From Clostridia bacterium (GTDB lineage Bacteria > Bacillota > Peptococcia > DRI-13 > SM3-B62): DNA of 64,000 bases. Below the pieces are notes generated by a model. The model did no database searches. It was not told the origin of the DNA and saw only the letters and a program-made list of their open reading frames with translations. The stretch is from NCBI GenBank assembly GCA_018432615.1, contig JAHDSQ010000011.1:1-64000 (forward strand). The letters run 5' to 3'. Of this stretch, positions 46,352-55,565 are shown in pieces. The position numbers were made by a program, and so were the translations under genes. Within the stretch, counting starts at the first letter, position 1; each line of letters begins with the position of its first letter.

Positions 46352-47606
46352 AAAGCAAGGTTTCTGCCGCATGCTCACCGGCAGCATACCCCATGGAAAA
46401 AGCGGCCTGCAAATTGTATCCACCTGTGTATCCATCGATATTCAGCACCTCTCCGACAAAATATAAACCGCTGATTATCTTGGATTCCATGGTTTGTGGA
46501 TTGATTTCATTGAGAGCTATCCCTCCTGCGGTTACAATGGCTTCACTTAAAGGCCGCGGTCCCTCTATGGTCATACTCATTGCCGCCAGCGTCTTACATA
46601 ATGAATCTATCTCCGCTCTATTAATATGAGCGACCGGTTTTTCGGGATCGATCCCGCTTAAGCTTATCAAGGGTGATATCAGTCTTTGAGGCAAGAGGTC
46701 ATCAAGGGCGTTTTTCAACTGCCGCTTTCTGTATTTCTCAAGATCCCTTCTGACCCGCCTTTCCAACTGCTCCGCACTTAAGGCGGGTTTTAGATTAATA
46801 ACCAAGAGAAGTTCGCCCTTGTCTCTGCCCGCCTTGGAAATCTTGGCAACCTCACCGCTTAGGGTCAGAATAACGGGGCCGGATACGCCAAAGTGAGTAA
46901 ACAGCAACTCGCCAAACTCACTGCCTAATAACTTTCCATTATAAAAGACAGTGGCTGAGATATTCTTTAGTGACAACCCCTGCAGTTCTTTCACCCACTC
47001 CTCTTTAATATTCAAAGGCACAAGGGCCGGCCTCAGCGGAATAATTGTATGCCCCATCTCCTTAGCCCAGGCATAACCGTCCCCGGTCGAACCGGTCTTG
47101 GGATAAGATTTACCTCCTGTTGCCACAATGACCCTATCGCCCCTCAACTCAACCCCTTCGCACAGCACACCCCTGACAACTCCACCGCTTTGGAGTATCC
47201 CTTCGACCTTTCTTTCTGTAAGCACCTTTACCCCGGCCTTCTCTAAATACTTCTCAAAACACTCGACCACATCTGCCGCCCTATCCGAGACAGGAAAGAC
47301 CCGCCCACCCCTTTCGACCTTCAGCTTGACACCGTGAGCTTCTAAAAAAGCGTATAAATCATCGTTGGAAAACCTGTTGAACGCACTGTAAAGAAACCGG
47401 CCATTGACCGGGTAGTTGTCAATAAATTCTTTGATCGGACGTACATTCGTAACATTACAGCGTCCCTTTCCTGCTATGCCTATTTTGCGACCAATCGTTC
47501 TGTTTTTCTCCAGCAAAATGACGCGAGCACCCTTTTCGGCCGCCCTGCCAGCTGCCATTAAGCCTGCCGCACCACCGCCTACAACAATGACCTTTTCTGT
47601 TTGCAT
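46338..47606 (-). CDS. BaiN-like (HI0933 family) FAD-dependent oxidoreductase
   Basis: A 422-residue flavoprotein of the HI0933/BaiN/RdsA family. The FAD fold is VVGGGAAGLMAAGRAAEKG; IGRKIGIAGKGRCNVTN follows, and FGVSGPVILTLSG sits in the middle domain. GYTGGYNLQAAFSMGYAAGEHAA closes the FAD site. BaiN reduces bile-acid intermediates in gut Clostridia, but most family members have no known substrate. Confidence 0.93.
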   Translation of the reverse strand: MQTEKVIVVGGGAAGLMAAGRAAEKGARVILLEKNRTIGRKIGIAGKGRCNVTNVRPIKEFIDNYPVNGRFLYSAFNRFSNDDLYAFLEAHGVKLKVERGGRVFPVSDRAADVVECFEKYLEKAGVKVLTERKVEGILQSGGVVRGVLCEGVELRGDRVIVATGGKSYPKTGSTGDGYAWAKEMGHTIIPLRPALVPLNIKEEWVKELQGLSLKNISATVFYNGKLLGSEFGELLFTHFGVSGPVILTLSGEVAKISKAGRDKGELLLVINLKPALSAEQLERRVRRDLEKYRKRQLKNALDDLLPQRLISPLISLSGIDPEKPVAHINRAEIDSLCKTLAAMSMTIEGPRPLSEAIVTAGGIALNEINPQTMESKIISGLYFVGEVLNIDGYTGGYNLQAAFSMGYAAGEHAAETLLFNQG

Positions 47607-47685
47607 ACATCCGCTACCTTCCTTGCTATTTTTATAGCCGTATATTTACTAATATACCACACATCACCTCTTTTCAGTTAAGACT

Positions 47686-48732
47686 CTATCCTTCAGGAAT
47701 AAGAATAACCTTGCAGGCCTCCCCGTTTTCAATCAGGTTAAAGCCTTCGGCAAAATCGGCAAGAGAAATAATATGGGTAATAACTTCTCTGACCTTCAAC
47801 ACCTCATTTTCCAGCATGTTTTCCATCCTTGTCCAGGTTTCAAACATCTTCCGCCCATGAATGCCCTTGATCGTAGCCTCCTTGAAAATAACGTCCGGCC
47901 CTAGGTCTATTTCCATTAAGTTAGAAGGAAGCCCAATCAGAGCTGCTTGCCCTCCTTTTCTTAAATAGCGAAAGCCCTCACGAATAGCCGCCGTATTCCC
48001 CGAAGCATCAATAATACTATCAGCGCCTACACCTTTGGTTATCTTCATAATATCTTCCGCAACCTTCTCCTTTTGGGGGTTACAAACATGATCTGCTCCC
48101 ATTTCCAAAGCCTTCTCCAGCCTTTGGGGAAGCACGTCAACAGCCGTGATATACGCTGCTCCTAAGGCTTTGGCCGAGGCAACCGCCAATAGCCCGATAG
48201 GTCCCGCCCCGATAACCACCACATTTTCTCCGCCGACCTGTAATTCCAAACAAGACCTTAATGATGTCCCCAAGGGCTCCAGAATAGCCCCTACCTCCGG
48301 CGAGATACTCTCCGGAATTTTCTTTGCACATATCTCCGGTATTTTTGCATATTCAGCAAAGCATCCGTCTGTATTCACACCATAAATAACCATGTTTCCG
48401 CAGATATGCTGAAGCCCGTTTTTACACTGATAACACGTCCCGCATGGAATATGGGTCTCACCGACAACATAATCACCTCTTTTTACGGTGGATACCCCTT
48501 CACCCACTTCCACCACTTCTCCGGAAAACTCGTGTCCCATGATCATTGGCGTCTTCACTCCTGCTTGTTTAGCCCAGCTGTTCCATTGATAGACATGCAG
48601 GTCAGTGCCGCATAGTGCCGCTGCTTTGACCTTCACCAGCACCTCTCCCGCACCGGGGCACGGAACAGCCACTTTTGATAACGTAGCTCCTTTTACCGGT
48701 TCTTTCTTTACTACAGCCCACATTTCTTTCAT
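47686..48732 (-). CDS. tdh: Zinc-dependent alcohol dehydrogenase, L-threonine 3-dehydrogenase-like
   Basis: Medium-chain dehydrogenase of about 348 residues. Catalytic Zn ligands lie in ALCGTDLHVYQWNSW and MGHEFSGEVVEVG; the structural zinc loop is CGTCYQCKNGLQHIC; the NAD fold has VIGAGPIGLLAV. The CGTDLHVYxWxxW stretch and HIPCGTCYQC fit L-threonine dehydrogenase better than generic ADH. AGGAGGG fixes the ATG at 48732. It is divergent to the second TRAP operon. Sorbitol- or butanediol-type dehydrogenase is the alternative. Confidence 0.82.
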   Translation of the reverse strand: MKEMWAVVKKEPVKGATLSKVAVPCPGAGEVLVKVKAAALCGTDLHVYQWNSWAKQAGVKTPMIMGHEFSGEVVEVGEGVSTVKRGDYVVGETHIPCGTCYQCKNGLQHICGNMVIYGVNTDGCFAEYAKIPEICAKKIPESISPEVGAILEPLGTSLRSCLELQVGGENVVVIGAGPIGLLAVASAKALGAAYITAVDVLPQRLEKALEMGADHVCNPQKEKVAEDIMKITKGVGADSIIDASGNTAAIREGFRYLRKGGQAALIGLPSNLMEIDLGPDVIFKEATIKGIHGRKMFETWTRMENMLENEVLKVREVITHIISLADFAEGFNLIENGEACKVILIPEG

Positions 48733-48892
48733 TTTATCCCTCCTCACAATTCTTGATTTTTCTCCGCCTTATCTTTAACATAACTCTTTCCTCTGTATTT
48801 GAATTTTTTTATTTTATTACTATTCTTGTTTTATTCTCCCTTTTCGTTCAATTTCCTTCGAGTGATACTTAGTAAAATATATAAAAACTCCC

Positions 48893-48921
48893 TTGACATC
48901 ACAGAATTATTAAGATAGAAT
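48893..48921 (+). promoter_or_regulatory. Strong sigma-A promoter of the second TRAP operon
   Basis: A perfect TTGACA (48893-48898) and TAGAAT (48916-48921) with a 17-base spacer. Start near 48928, leaving a leader of about 238 bases. Confidence 0.78.
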
Positions 48922-48927
48922 TTTTCT

Positions 48928-49124
48928 AATAGTTGATACTCCAGGAATTATGTATCACCTCAAAACGGCTTCTTTTGCAAAGTAGTGCCGTAGTATGGTA
49001 GGAAGATGTAGGGTAGAAAGAAACAAGTAAAACGGTAGGAAGGTTAGGACGGTAGGAATAAGCCTTATGGCGCATGTTTGATTGTGTAGCCATAGCTTAC
49101 AAACTCCTATTAGGGGTTTTTTTT
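48928..49124 (+). promoter_or_regulatory. Structured 5' leader with terminator (unassigned attenuator or riboswitch candidate)
   Basis: The leader holds a small stem CGGC-TT-CTTT-TGC-AAAG-TAGT-GCCG near 48965-48990, three GGTAGGA direct repeats (near 48999, 49033 and 49052), a TATGGC...GCCATA stem (about 49067-49095) and an intrinsic terminator at 49101-49124. I recognise none of the common riboswitch cores or a T-box. An 11-codon frame (MYHLKTASFAK, from about 48949) could be a leader peptide. Confidence 0.4.
49101..49124 (+). terminator. Intrinsic terminator within the TRAP leader
   Basis: AAACTCCT-ATT-AGGGGTTT followed by eight T in total: an 8-bp stem with one G-U pair. It lies 42 bases before the dctP start and inside the transcript from the promoter at 48893, so it must be bypassed for expression. 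Confidence 0.75.
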
Positions 49125-49165
49125 ATTTACCTAAAGGAGCAAAACAACAAAGGAGCTGATTTGAA

Positions 49166-50212
49166 ATGAAAGGTCAAAAATTACTAACGTTTATTATGAC
49201 AGTATTACTACTCTTCACGGTATGCGGATGCACAGGGACAGAGCAAGGCGAACAGGATGTTCAGGATGTTATTGAATTAAGCGTCGCCCATTTCTTTCCC
49301 GCTACTCATCCCGCTGATACCGACTTGTTACAACCGTGGGCCCAGGCTATTGAAGAAGCCACCGACGGTAAAGTGCAAATAACCATTTTCCCCGGGGAAG
49401 GCTTGCTGCCTGCCGCGCAAATCTATGACGGAGTAGTTGACGGTATAGCCGATATAGGGCTTTCCTGTTTCTCATATACCCGCGGTCGCTTCCCGGTACT
49501 CGAAGCCTTTGAACTACCCGGAATCATCTACCCTAATTCCGAAATTGCCAGTAAGGTGGCTTGGGAGGGGATTCAAACCCTTAATCCCAAAGAAGTACAG
49601 GATACAAAACTTATGATGGTTTTAACAACCGGACCCGGAGACCTTTACACCAAAACTCCCGTTCGTACCCTTGAGGATCTCCAAGGGATGGAAATACGCG
49701 CCACTGGTTTGAGCGCCAAGACCCTGCAAGCTTTGGGAGCAGTACCGGTTGCTATGCCTCAATCAGAAGCTTATGAGTCCCTGTCAAAGGGTATCGTTAA
49801 AGGGAATCTCGGTCCCGTCGAAGTTCTGAAGGGTTGGAGACAAGCGGAGGTTACCGAGCATCTGACAAGGACGCCTTTCCTTTATAACACCTTGTTTTTC
49901 ATCACCATGAACCTGGATAAGTGGAATTCCTTAGATTCCGAAACGCAGCAAATTATTGAAGGAATTAATGAAAAATTCTTCGAAGAAGTAGCAGCCGGTT
50001 TATGGGATAAACAAAACGAGGATGCAATGAAGTTCGCTATTGATGAAGAAGGAATGACTGAAATAGTACTTAGCCCCGAAGAAAGTGATAAGTGGATTGG
50101 ACTTGTGGAAGGAATCCAGGAAGAATTTGTTGTCGAAATGAACAAACAAGGTTTTGCCGGACAAGAGATTTTGGATACTGTCAAGGCACTGGCCGACAAA
50201 CATAACCAATAA
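49166..50212 (+). CDS. dctP: TRAP transporter solute-binding lipoprotein (second system)
   Basis: A 348-residue DctP protein. The lipobox is TVCGC (Cys about 22). ELSVAHFFPATHPADTDLLQPW marks the first lobe, VQITIFPGEGLLPAAQIYDGVV its motif, and MEIRATGLSAKTLQALGAV carries the conserved carboxylate-binding Arg. The sequence differs widely from the solute-binding protein at 6420, so a different ligand is expected. First gene of a dctPQM operon, divergent to a threonine-dehydrogenase-like gene. Confidence 0.94.
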   Translation: MKGQKLLTFIMTVLLLFTVCGCTGTEQGEQDVQDVIELSVAHFFPATHPADTDLLQPWAQAIEEATDGKVQITIFPGEGLLPAAQIYDGVVDGIADIGLSCFSYTRGRFPVLEAFELPGIIYPNSEIASKVAWEGIQTLNPKEVQDTKLMMVLTTGPGDLYTKTPVRTLEDLQGMEIRATGLSAKTLQALGAVPVAMPQSEAYESLSKGIVKGNLGPVEVLKGWRQAEVTEHLTRTPFLYNTLFFITMNLDKWNSLDSETQQIIEGINEKFFEEVAAGLWDKQNEDAMKFAIDEEGMTEIVLSPEESDKWIGLVEGIQEEFVVEMNKQGFAGQEILDTVKALADKHNQ

Positions 50213-50248
50213 CCTGGTAATCCGGCGAAAGGAGTTGTCAATAATATT

Positions 50249-50800
50249 ATGGAGAGAATCTTTGCAGCTACAAATAAACTCAGTCATGAATTCGATAGAA
50301 TCGCAGGATTTTTTATAGTGGGAGTTATGGTTCTCGTCGTTTCCAATATCCTCCTGCGTAACATTTTTAAGAATCCTATCCTAGGAACCTACGAACTCGT
50401 CGGTTATCTGACGGCTTTGGCCGTCAGCTTCTCCCTTGCTCAATGTGCTGTAAAAAACGGCCACATCGCCCTGGATTACCTTATTAATAAGTTTCCAAAA
50501 AAGGTTCGTATGAGCGCAGGTATGTTGGTCACAACTCTTTCCTTTGCCTTTTGGAGCCTTGCGACCTGGCATTTCACCGGATACGGTCTACGTTTGCTGG
50601 CAAGTGGAGAGGTCACTCCCACAGCCCAGCTACCTGTATACCCCTTTGTTTTTCTTATCTCTTTAGGTTTTGCCGGGCTGTGTTTTGTCTCATTCTCACA
50701 GGCCCTCGAACGCAGCAAAATTTTTCTTTCAGGTATTGTCATAGCAAAACCGGCTTCTCGCCCGGTACCTGTTGAATATGCAAGGAAGGCAGTAAGATGA
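50249..50800 (+). CDS. dctQ: TRAP transporter small permease (second system)
   Basis: A 183-residue DctQ with four membrane helices. AQCAVKNGHIALDYLINKFP is the loop before helix 3 and the N-terminus has LLRNIFKNPILGTYELVGYL. Its stop overlaps the dctM start by four bases (ATGA), so translation is coupled. Confidence 0.92.
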   Translation: MERIFAATNKLSHEFDRIAGFFIVGVMVLVVSNILLRNIFKNPILGTYELVGYLTALAVSFSLAQCAVKNGHIALDYLINKFPKKVRMSAGMLVTTLSFAFWSLATWHFTGYGLRLLASGEVTPTAQLPVYPFVFLISLGFAGLCFVSFSQALERSKIFLSGIVIAKPASRPVPVEYARKAVR

Positions 50801-52107
50801 GTACTACTGTAATCGGTATTATCGGCATCGCGATTTTCTTTTCCTTGCTGGCTTTAGGAATGCCTATTGCTTACGCCATGGCACTGGTGGGCTTTGCCGG
50901 ATTTAGCTTTATAACTTCATTGCCCGTAGGGTTTAGTATGGTATCGAAAGAAATTCTCAATACCCTCACTTCCTACAGCTTAAGCGTTATTGCTATGTTT
51001 GTCTGGATGGGATTTCTGGCCTATTATTCCGGAATAGGCACAAGACTATATATCTTGGCCTACCGTATCTTCGGGCATCTGCCCGGTGGCCTGGCAGTCG
51101 CAACCCAGCTCGCCTGTGCTGTTTTCGGGACGATCTGCGGGTCCAATACCGCTACTGCGGCTACCATGGGAGCCATTGCCCTACCGGAGATGAAAAAGTA
51201 CCGCTATGACATGTCACTGGCCACGGCTAGTATTGCTGCAGGCGGAGCGCTGGGAGTATTAATACCTCCCAGCGTCATATTTATTGTCTATGGTGTAGCA
51301 ACCGAGCAATCCGTCGGCAAGCTTTTTATGGCTGGGATTATTCCCGGCATACTCTTGATGCTGCTTTATATCCTTACCATCATTCTTTTGATTCGGAAAA
51401 ACCCGGCTCTTGGCCCTGCCGGTTCACGCAGTGAATTGAAAGAGAAAATCCAAGCCCTGCAAGGCGGAATCTTAGAAGTATTGATAGTTTTCTCCCTTTC
51501 CATGGGGGGCCTGTTTATCGGCTGGTTTACGCCTACCGAGGCCGGAGCAGTCGGAGCTGCCGGTGTACTCATAGTAGCCCTGCTGGGGAAACGCATCGAC
51601 AAAGAGGGGCTTAAAAAATCCCTGATTGAAACCACCCGTACTACAGCTATGATTATGCTCATGATCGTCGGCGCCATGATATTTGGTCGCTTCATCGCCA
51701 TCAGTAAGCTTCCCTTTGTCATGGCCGGTTGGGTGGCTAATCTGGATTTGCCCGCATTTGCCATCATGGGCATCATACTCTTGATTTACCTGCTCCTGGG
51801 GTGTTTCATCGATGCCCTGGCTTTGATCTTACTCACCGTACCCATCTTTTACCCGGTAGTAGTCAACACCCTTGGGTACGATCCCATTTGGTTTGGGGTC
51901 ATTGTCGTTTTGGTAGTCGCCATGGGTGTGATAACTCCCCCGGTGGGAATGAACGTTTACATCATCAAGGGGGTTGCACCCGATGTGCCTTTAGAAACCA
52001 TCTTTAAGGGAATCTGGCCTTTTTTAGGGGCCGTCATCGTCTGTATCGCAATTTTGATTGTCTTCCCCGAGATAGTTACGTTTTTGCCAAACATTATCAT
52101 GGACTAA
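50797..52107 (+). CDS. dctM: TRAP transporter large permease (second system)
   Basis: A 436-residue DctM with about 12 membrane helices: AVFGTICGSNTATAATMGAIAL, GALGVLIPPSVIFIVYGVATE, FTPTEAGAVGAAGVL and GVITPPVGMNVYIIKGV mark the family. It ends the operon and runs into a strong shared terminator. Confidence 0.95.
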   Translation: MSTTVIGIIGIAIFFSLLALGMPIAYAMALVGFAGFSFITSLPVGFSMVSKEILNTLTSYSLSVIAMFVWMGFLAYYSGIGTRLYILAYRIFGHLPGGLAVATQLACAVFGTICGSNTATAATMGAIALPEMKKYRYDMSLATASIAAGGALGVLIPPSVIFIVYGVATEQSVGKLFMAGIIPGILLMLLYILTIILLIRKNPALGPAGSRSELKEKIQALQGGILEVLIVFSLSMGGLFIGWFTPTEAGAVGAAGVLIVALLGKRIDKEGLKKSLIETTRTTAMIMLMIVGAMIFGRFIAISKLPFVMAGWVANLDLPAFAIMGIILLIYLLLGCFIDALALILLTVPIFYPVVVNTLGYDPIWFGVIVVLVVAMGVITPPVGMNVYIIKGVAPDVPLETIFKGIWPFLGAVIVCIAILIVFPEIVTFLPNIIMD

Positions 52108-52137
52108 AAAGGCTGGCCCGCGTGGGCCAGCCTTTTT
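52106..52137. terminator. Strong bidirectional terminator
   Basis: A 14-bp perfect stem, AAAAAGGCTGGCCC (52106-52119) with GGGCCAGCCTTTTT (52124-52137), over a GCGT loop between convergent dctM and ileS. Confidence 0.92.
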
Positions 52138-52144
52138 CTTTATA

Positions 52145-54937
52145 CTATTTTGCCATAACAGCGGCACAACGCCGGCAAATGGTTGGATGTTCTTCACTCT
52201 CGCCGACGGTCTCCGAATAGATCCAGCAACGCTCGCATTTAGCTCCCAAGGCCTTTTCAATTTTTACCGCCAGATTCGGCATGTCTTCGCCGGTATAAGC
52301 ATCCGGCGTTTTTTCATCTTCTTGATGAAGGATTGCACCCGATGTTATAAAAAGGATCGGCAGATCTTTTTCAAGACCGGACAGGAATTCATACAAATCT
52401 TCATCAGCGTAAAGATGAACCAAGGCATTTAAGGAGTGTCCGATCAGTTTGTTTCTTCTGGCCTCTTCCAAAGGTTTGGCCACAAAATCTCTGACCTTAA
52501 GGATCCTGTTCCAGCGTTTCTCTAATTCCGGAACAATATACTCTTCCTTGTATTCCGGCCATCCTGCGGTCTGAACGCTAACCCCTTCTCCTCTCTGGGG
52601 CAGGTACTGCCATATTTCCTCCGCAGTAAAGGAAAGGATTGGTGTTATCAATTTGACCAGGGCTTTTATAACCTCGGATAAGACACGCTGTGCACTGCGG
52701 CGCTCCTTAGAATCACTCTTTGTCGTGTATAAGCGGTCTTTGATGATATCCAGATACACCGCACTCATATCCACGGCACAGAAATTATGGATGGCATGAT
52801 ACACCGTATGGAACTCGTAGTTTTCGTAGGCATCTGTAACCTTTTTAATTAGCTTATGCAGTCTCAGCAGGGCCCATTTATCGATCTCAAGCAACTCATC
52901 GTAATTCAAAGCGCCCTTCTCTTCCTCATAATCGTACAGATTCCCCAGGAGAAAGCGACAGGTATTGCGTATCTTGCGGTAAGACTCCGTTATCTGCTTT
53001 AAAATACCCGGGGAGACCGCCACATCCGAACGGTAATCGGCAGAGGACACCCATAAGCGTAGGATATCGGCACCCAACGTATCTATCACCTCAAGTGGGT
53101 CAACCCCGTTACCTAGCGACTTGGACATTTTTCTGCCCTTCTCGTCAACCAGGAATCCGTGGGTTAAAACCTCTCTGTAAGGGGCAACACCGCGAACAGC
53201 CACCGAAGTTAGTAAGGAGGAGTTAAACCAACCTCTATGCTGGTCACTTCCTTCCAAGTACAAATCAGCAGGCCACCTGTGATCGGGACGTGTTTCAAGA
53301 ACTGCAAAATGGCTGGAACCGGAATCAAACCAAACATCCATGATATCGGTTTCCTTGCGGAATTCCTTGCCGCCGCATTTCGGACACTTCAGCCCTTCCG
53401 GTATTAATTCCTCCGCCTCTTTGGCAAACCAGATATCCGAGCCATGTTCGGCAAATAATACTTGCAAATGCTTGATCGTATCATCATTGATAATTTCCTG
53501 ATTACATTCCGTGCAATAGAAAATCGGAATCGGTACGCCCCAAGTGCGTTGCCGTGAAATACACCAATCATCACGGTCGGCGATCATATTATGAATCCTG
53601 TCCTCACCCCAGGCAGGTATCCATTTGACGCTTTCCACAGCCTGCAGGGCAGCCTCGCGAAAACCATCGATAGAGGCAAACCACTGCTCAGTTGCCCTGA
53701 ACATTACCGGCTTCTTACAGCGCCAGCAGTGAGGGTATTGGTGCTTGATAAACCCGAGGGAAAGCAGATAGTTACCTTTTTCCAATTCTTGAGTAACTGC
53801 TTTATTGGCATCTTCAATAAACATGCCCTCGAACTGTCCTGCCTCCGCAGTGAATTTTCCCCTGTCATCAACCGGAGAAAGCACCTCCAGGCCATACTTT
53901 TTCCCCACTTCAAAGTCTTCCACCCCATGCCCCGGAGCCGTATGAACACAACCTGTACCCTGCTCGGTGGTGACGTGTTCACCTAAAATAACCAGGGAAT
54001 CACGCTCAAACAAAGGATGGCGGCAAACCATGCCCTCCATTTTATCCCCCGGTATCGTCTTTTCCAAACTGTAGTCCGGATTATCTAAAACACTCAAAAA
54101 CTGCTCCCGCAAATCACCGGCTATGACATACTTTTCCCCACCGATTGCCAGCAGATTGTATTCCAGTTCCGGATGCAGACAGATACCCATATTAGCAGGT
54201 ATAGTCCAAGGGGTCGTCGTCCAAATGACGAAATACGTGTCCTTTTCGTCTAAAATGCCTTTACCGTCCGTCAGCGGGAACTTCACATAAATTGAAGCGG
54301 ATCTTTTTTCACCATACTCGATCTCTGCTTCCGCCAAGGCAGTTTCACAATGAGGGCACCAGTAAACAGGCTTCAACCCTTTATAGATATACCCCTTCTT
54401 GGCCATCTCACCGAAAACCCCGATTTGAATGGCTTCAAACTCCGGATGCAGAGTCAAATAGGGGTTTTCCCAATCTCCTCTGACACCCAATCTTTTAAAC
54501 TGTTCCCTCTGGATACCCACATACTTCAAGGCATATTCCTGACAGCGTTTCCTAAACTCAACCGTACTGGTGGCATGTCTGTTCAACCCCAAGGCCTTGA
54601 TGGCCTGCTGCTCAATCGGCAGACCATGAGTGTCCCAACCGGGAATATAGGGGGAGTCATATCCGTTCTGGCTTCTGTATTTCACAATAATATCCTTTAA
54701 GACCTTATTAAGCGTATGACCCATGTGTATATCGCCGTTGGCATAAGGTGGTCCGTCATGCAAGATGTATTGCGGCCTTCCTTTTGTTGCCTCCTGGACT
54801 ACACGATAAATGTCCATTTCCTCCCATTTCTCCAGTATTTCCGGTTCGCGTTGCGGCAAATTACCTCTCATTGGAAAGTCTGTTTTTGGTAAATTTAATG
54901 TTTCATTGTACGTTTTATCATTTTTCATTTCCATCAC
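52145..54937 (-). CDS. ileS: Isoleucyl-tRNA synthetase
   Basis: The 930-residue class I synthetase has the HIGH motif as HMGHT (in YANGDIHMGHTLNK), KMSKS near 600 and an editing domain between. The C-terminal zinc finger has CERCW and CRRC. The bacterial type 1 form, with the C-terminal zinc region, fits sensitivity to pseudomonic acid. It is controlled by a T-box leader. Confidence 0.98.
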   Translation of the reverse strand: MMEMKNDKTYNETLNLPKTDFPMRGNLPQREPEILEKWEEMDIYRVVQEATKGRPQYILHDGPPYANGDIHMGHTLNKVLKDIIVKYRSQNGYDSPYIPGWDTHGLPIEQQAIKALGLNRHATSTVEFRKRCQEYALKYVGIQREQFKRLGVRGDWENPYLTLHPEFEAIQIGVFGEMAKKGYIYKGLKPVYWCPHCETALAEAEIEYGEKRSASIYVKFPLTDGKGILDEKDTYFVIWTTTPWTIPANMGICLHPELEYNLLAIGGEKYVIAGDLREQFLSVLDNPDYSLEKTIPGDKMEGMVCRHPLFERDSLVILGEHVTTEQGTGCVHTAPGHGVEDFEVGKKYGLEVLSPVDDRGKFTAEAGQFEGMFIEDANKAVTQELEKGNYLLSLGFIKHQYPHCWRCKKPVMFRATEQWFASIDGFREAALQAVESVKWIPAWGEDRIHNMIADRDDWCISRQRTWGVPIPIFYCTECNQEIINDDTIKHLQVLFAEHGSDIWFAKEAEELIPEGLKCPKCGGKEFRKETDIMDVWFDSGSSHFAVLETRPDHRWPADLYLEGSDQHRGWFNSSLLTSVAVRGVAPYREVLTHGFLVDEKGRKMSKSLGNGVDPLEVIDTLGADILRLWVSSADYRSDVAVSPGILKQITESYRKIRNTCRFLLGNLYDYEEEKGALNYDELLEIDKWALLRLHKLIKKVTDAYENYEFHTVYHAIHNFCAVDMSAVYLDIIKDRLYTTKSDSKERRSAQRVLSEVIKALVKLITPILSFTAEEIWQYLPQRGEGVSVQTAGWPEYKEEYIVPELEKRWNRILKVRDFVAKPLEEARRNKLIGHSLNALVHLYADEDLYEFLSGLEKDLPILFITSGAILHQEDEKTPDAYTGEDMPNLAVKIEKALGAKCERCWIYSETVGESEEHPTICRRCAAVMAK

Positions 54938-54981
54938 CTCATAAGTGAAAACTTTGCTTCTTCTTTCAAGACAATAACTAC

Positions 54982-55013
54982 AAAGAACCCCTCCCCGAAG
55001 GGGACGAGTTCTT
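54982..55013 (-). terminator. T-box leader terminator of ileS
   Basis: AAGAAC and GTTCTT close the outer stem and CCCC-GAA-GGGG the inner one; the minus-strand transcript then has TTCTTTG. It competes with the antiterminator formed by the T-box motif just upstream. Confidence 0.8.
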
Positions 55014-55224
55014 CCCGTGGTACCACCCCACTGGCAGCACCCTTAAACACGACAGTACGCTACCGCTTTACCTCCTGATAACCGGTTTCTCCCGGTAAAC
55101 CGCTCAAAAGTGATCTATCCCAGTCCTTTCACCCTGCTTTCACCGTCCAAGGGTTCGCTGTAGAAATCAAAATCCGGAATACCTTCTTTTTCATCGCGGC
55201 TTATCTTCTCTTTTATCCACTTCC
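54982..55224 (-). promoter_or_regulatory. T-box riboswitch for ileS, specifier ATC (Ile)
   Basis: On the minus strand the antiterminator motif GGTGGTACCACGGG (near 55014-55027) matches the T-box core. Upstream, AGCGAACCCTTGGACGGTGAA forms the stem I distal loop, and GATAGATCACTTTTGAGC follows, where ATC (55114-55112) lies in the specifier position before a purine, as in known glycine T-boxes. An ATC specifier agrees with the isoleucine synthetase downstream. Uncharged tRNA-Ile would favour antitermination. Confidence 0.85.
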
Positions 55225-55230
55225 TGCACC

Positions 55231-55260
55231 AGTATAATGCATTGACGCTATAAAAGTCAA
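55231..55260 (-). promoter_or_regulatory. Sigma-A promoter of the ileS T-box transcript
   Basis: TTGACT (55260-55255) and TATACT (55236-55231) on the minus strand with an 18-base spacer, ending right at the stop of the upstream gene. Confidence 0.6.
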
Positions 55261-55565
55261 ATCTCATAACCCGCATTTTCAAGCACTTGCCTTACCTTTT
55301 CTTTGTCCATCCCTTCCACGCGAATCAGTTTATGTTGGCTGGTCTGACCCGCCATGATTGTCACCGCACTCTTGGACACACTAAACAGGCGGGCAAAATA
55401 CTTGATACAAGCGGCATTAGCTTCACCGTCAACAGGAGGAGCCGTTAAACGAAGCTTCAAAGCATCCCCTTGAAAACCGCTTATCTCATTTTTTTTTGCC
55501 CTCGGTTGCACCTTAATCTTGAATTGGACGGCGTTTTCAATCTCTTTCAGTTCCCAAGGACTCAC
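55257..55565 (-). CDS. DUF167 (YggU) family protein
   Basis: A protein of about 102 residues with the DUF167 core (VQFKIKVQPRAKKNEISG, LKLRLTAPPVDGEANAACIKYFA). Function unknown. The GTG at 55565 with AAGGAG ten bases before overlaps the divIVA end by 29 bases; the longer frame from 55625 lies wholly within divIVA. Confidence 0.85.
   Translation of the reverse strand: MSPWELKEIENAVQFKIKVQPRAKKNEISGFQGDALKLRLTAPPVDGEANAACIKYFARLFSVSKSAVTIMAGQTSQHKLIRVEGMDKEKVRQVLENAGYEI

Noticed and set aside
48999-49060. GGTAGGA repeats as a CRISPR array or tandem repeat
   Set aside because: Only three short, unequally spaced copies without spacers; they fit better as parts of the TRAP leader.
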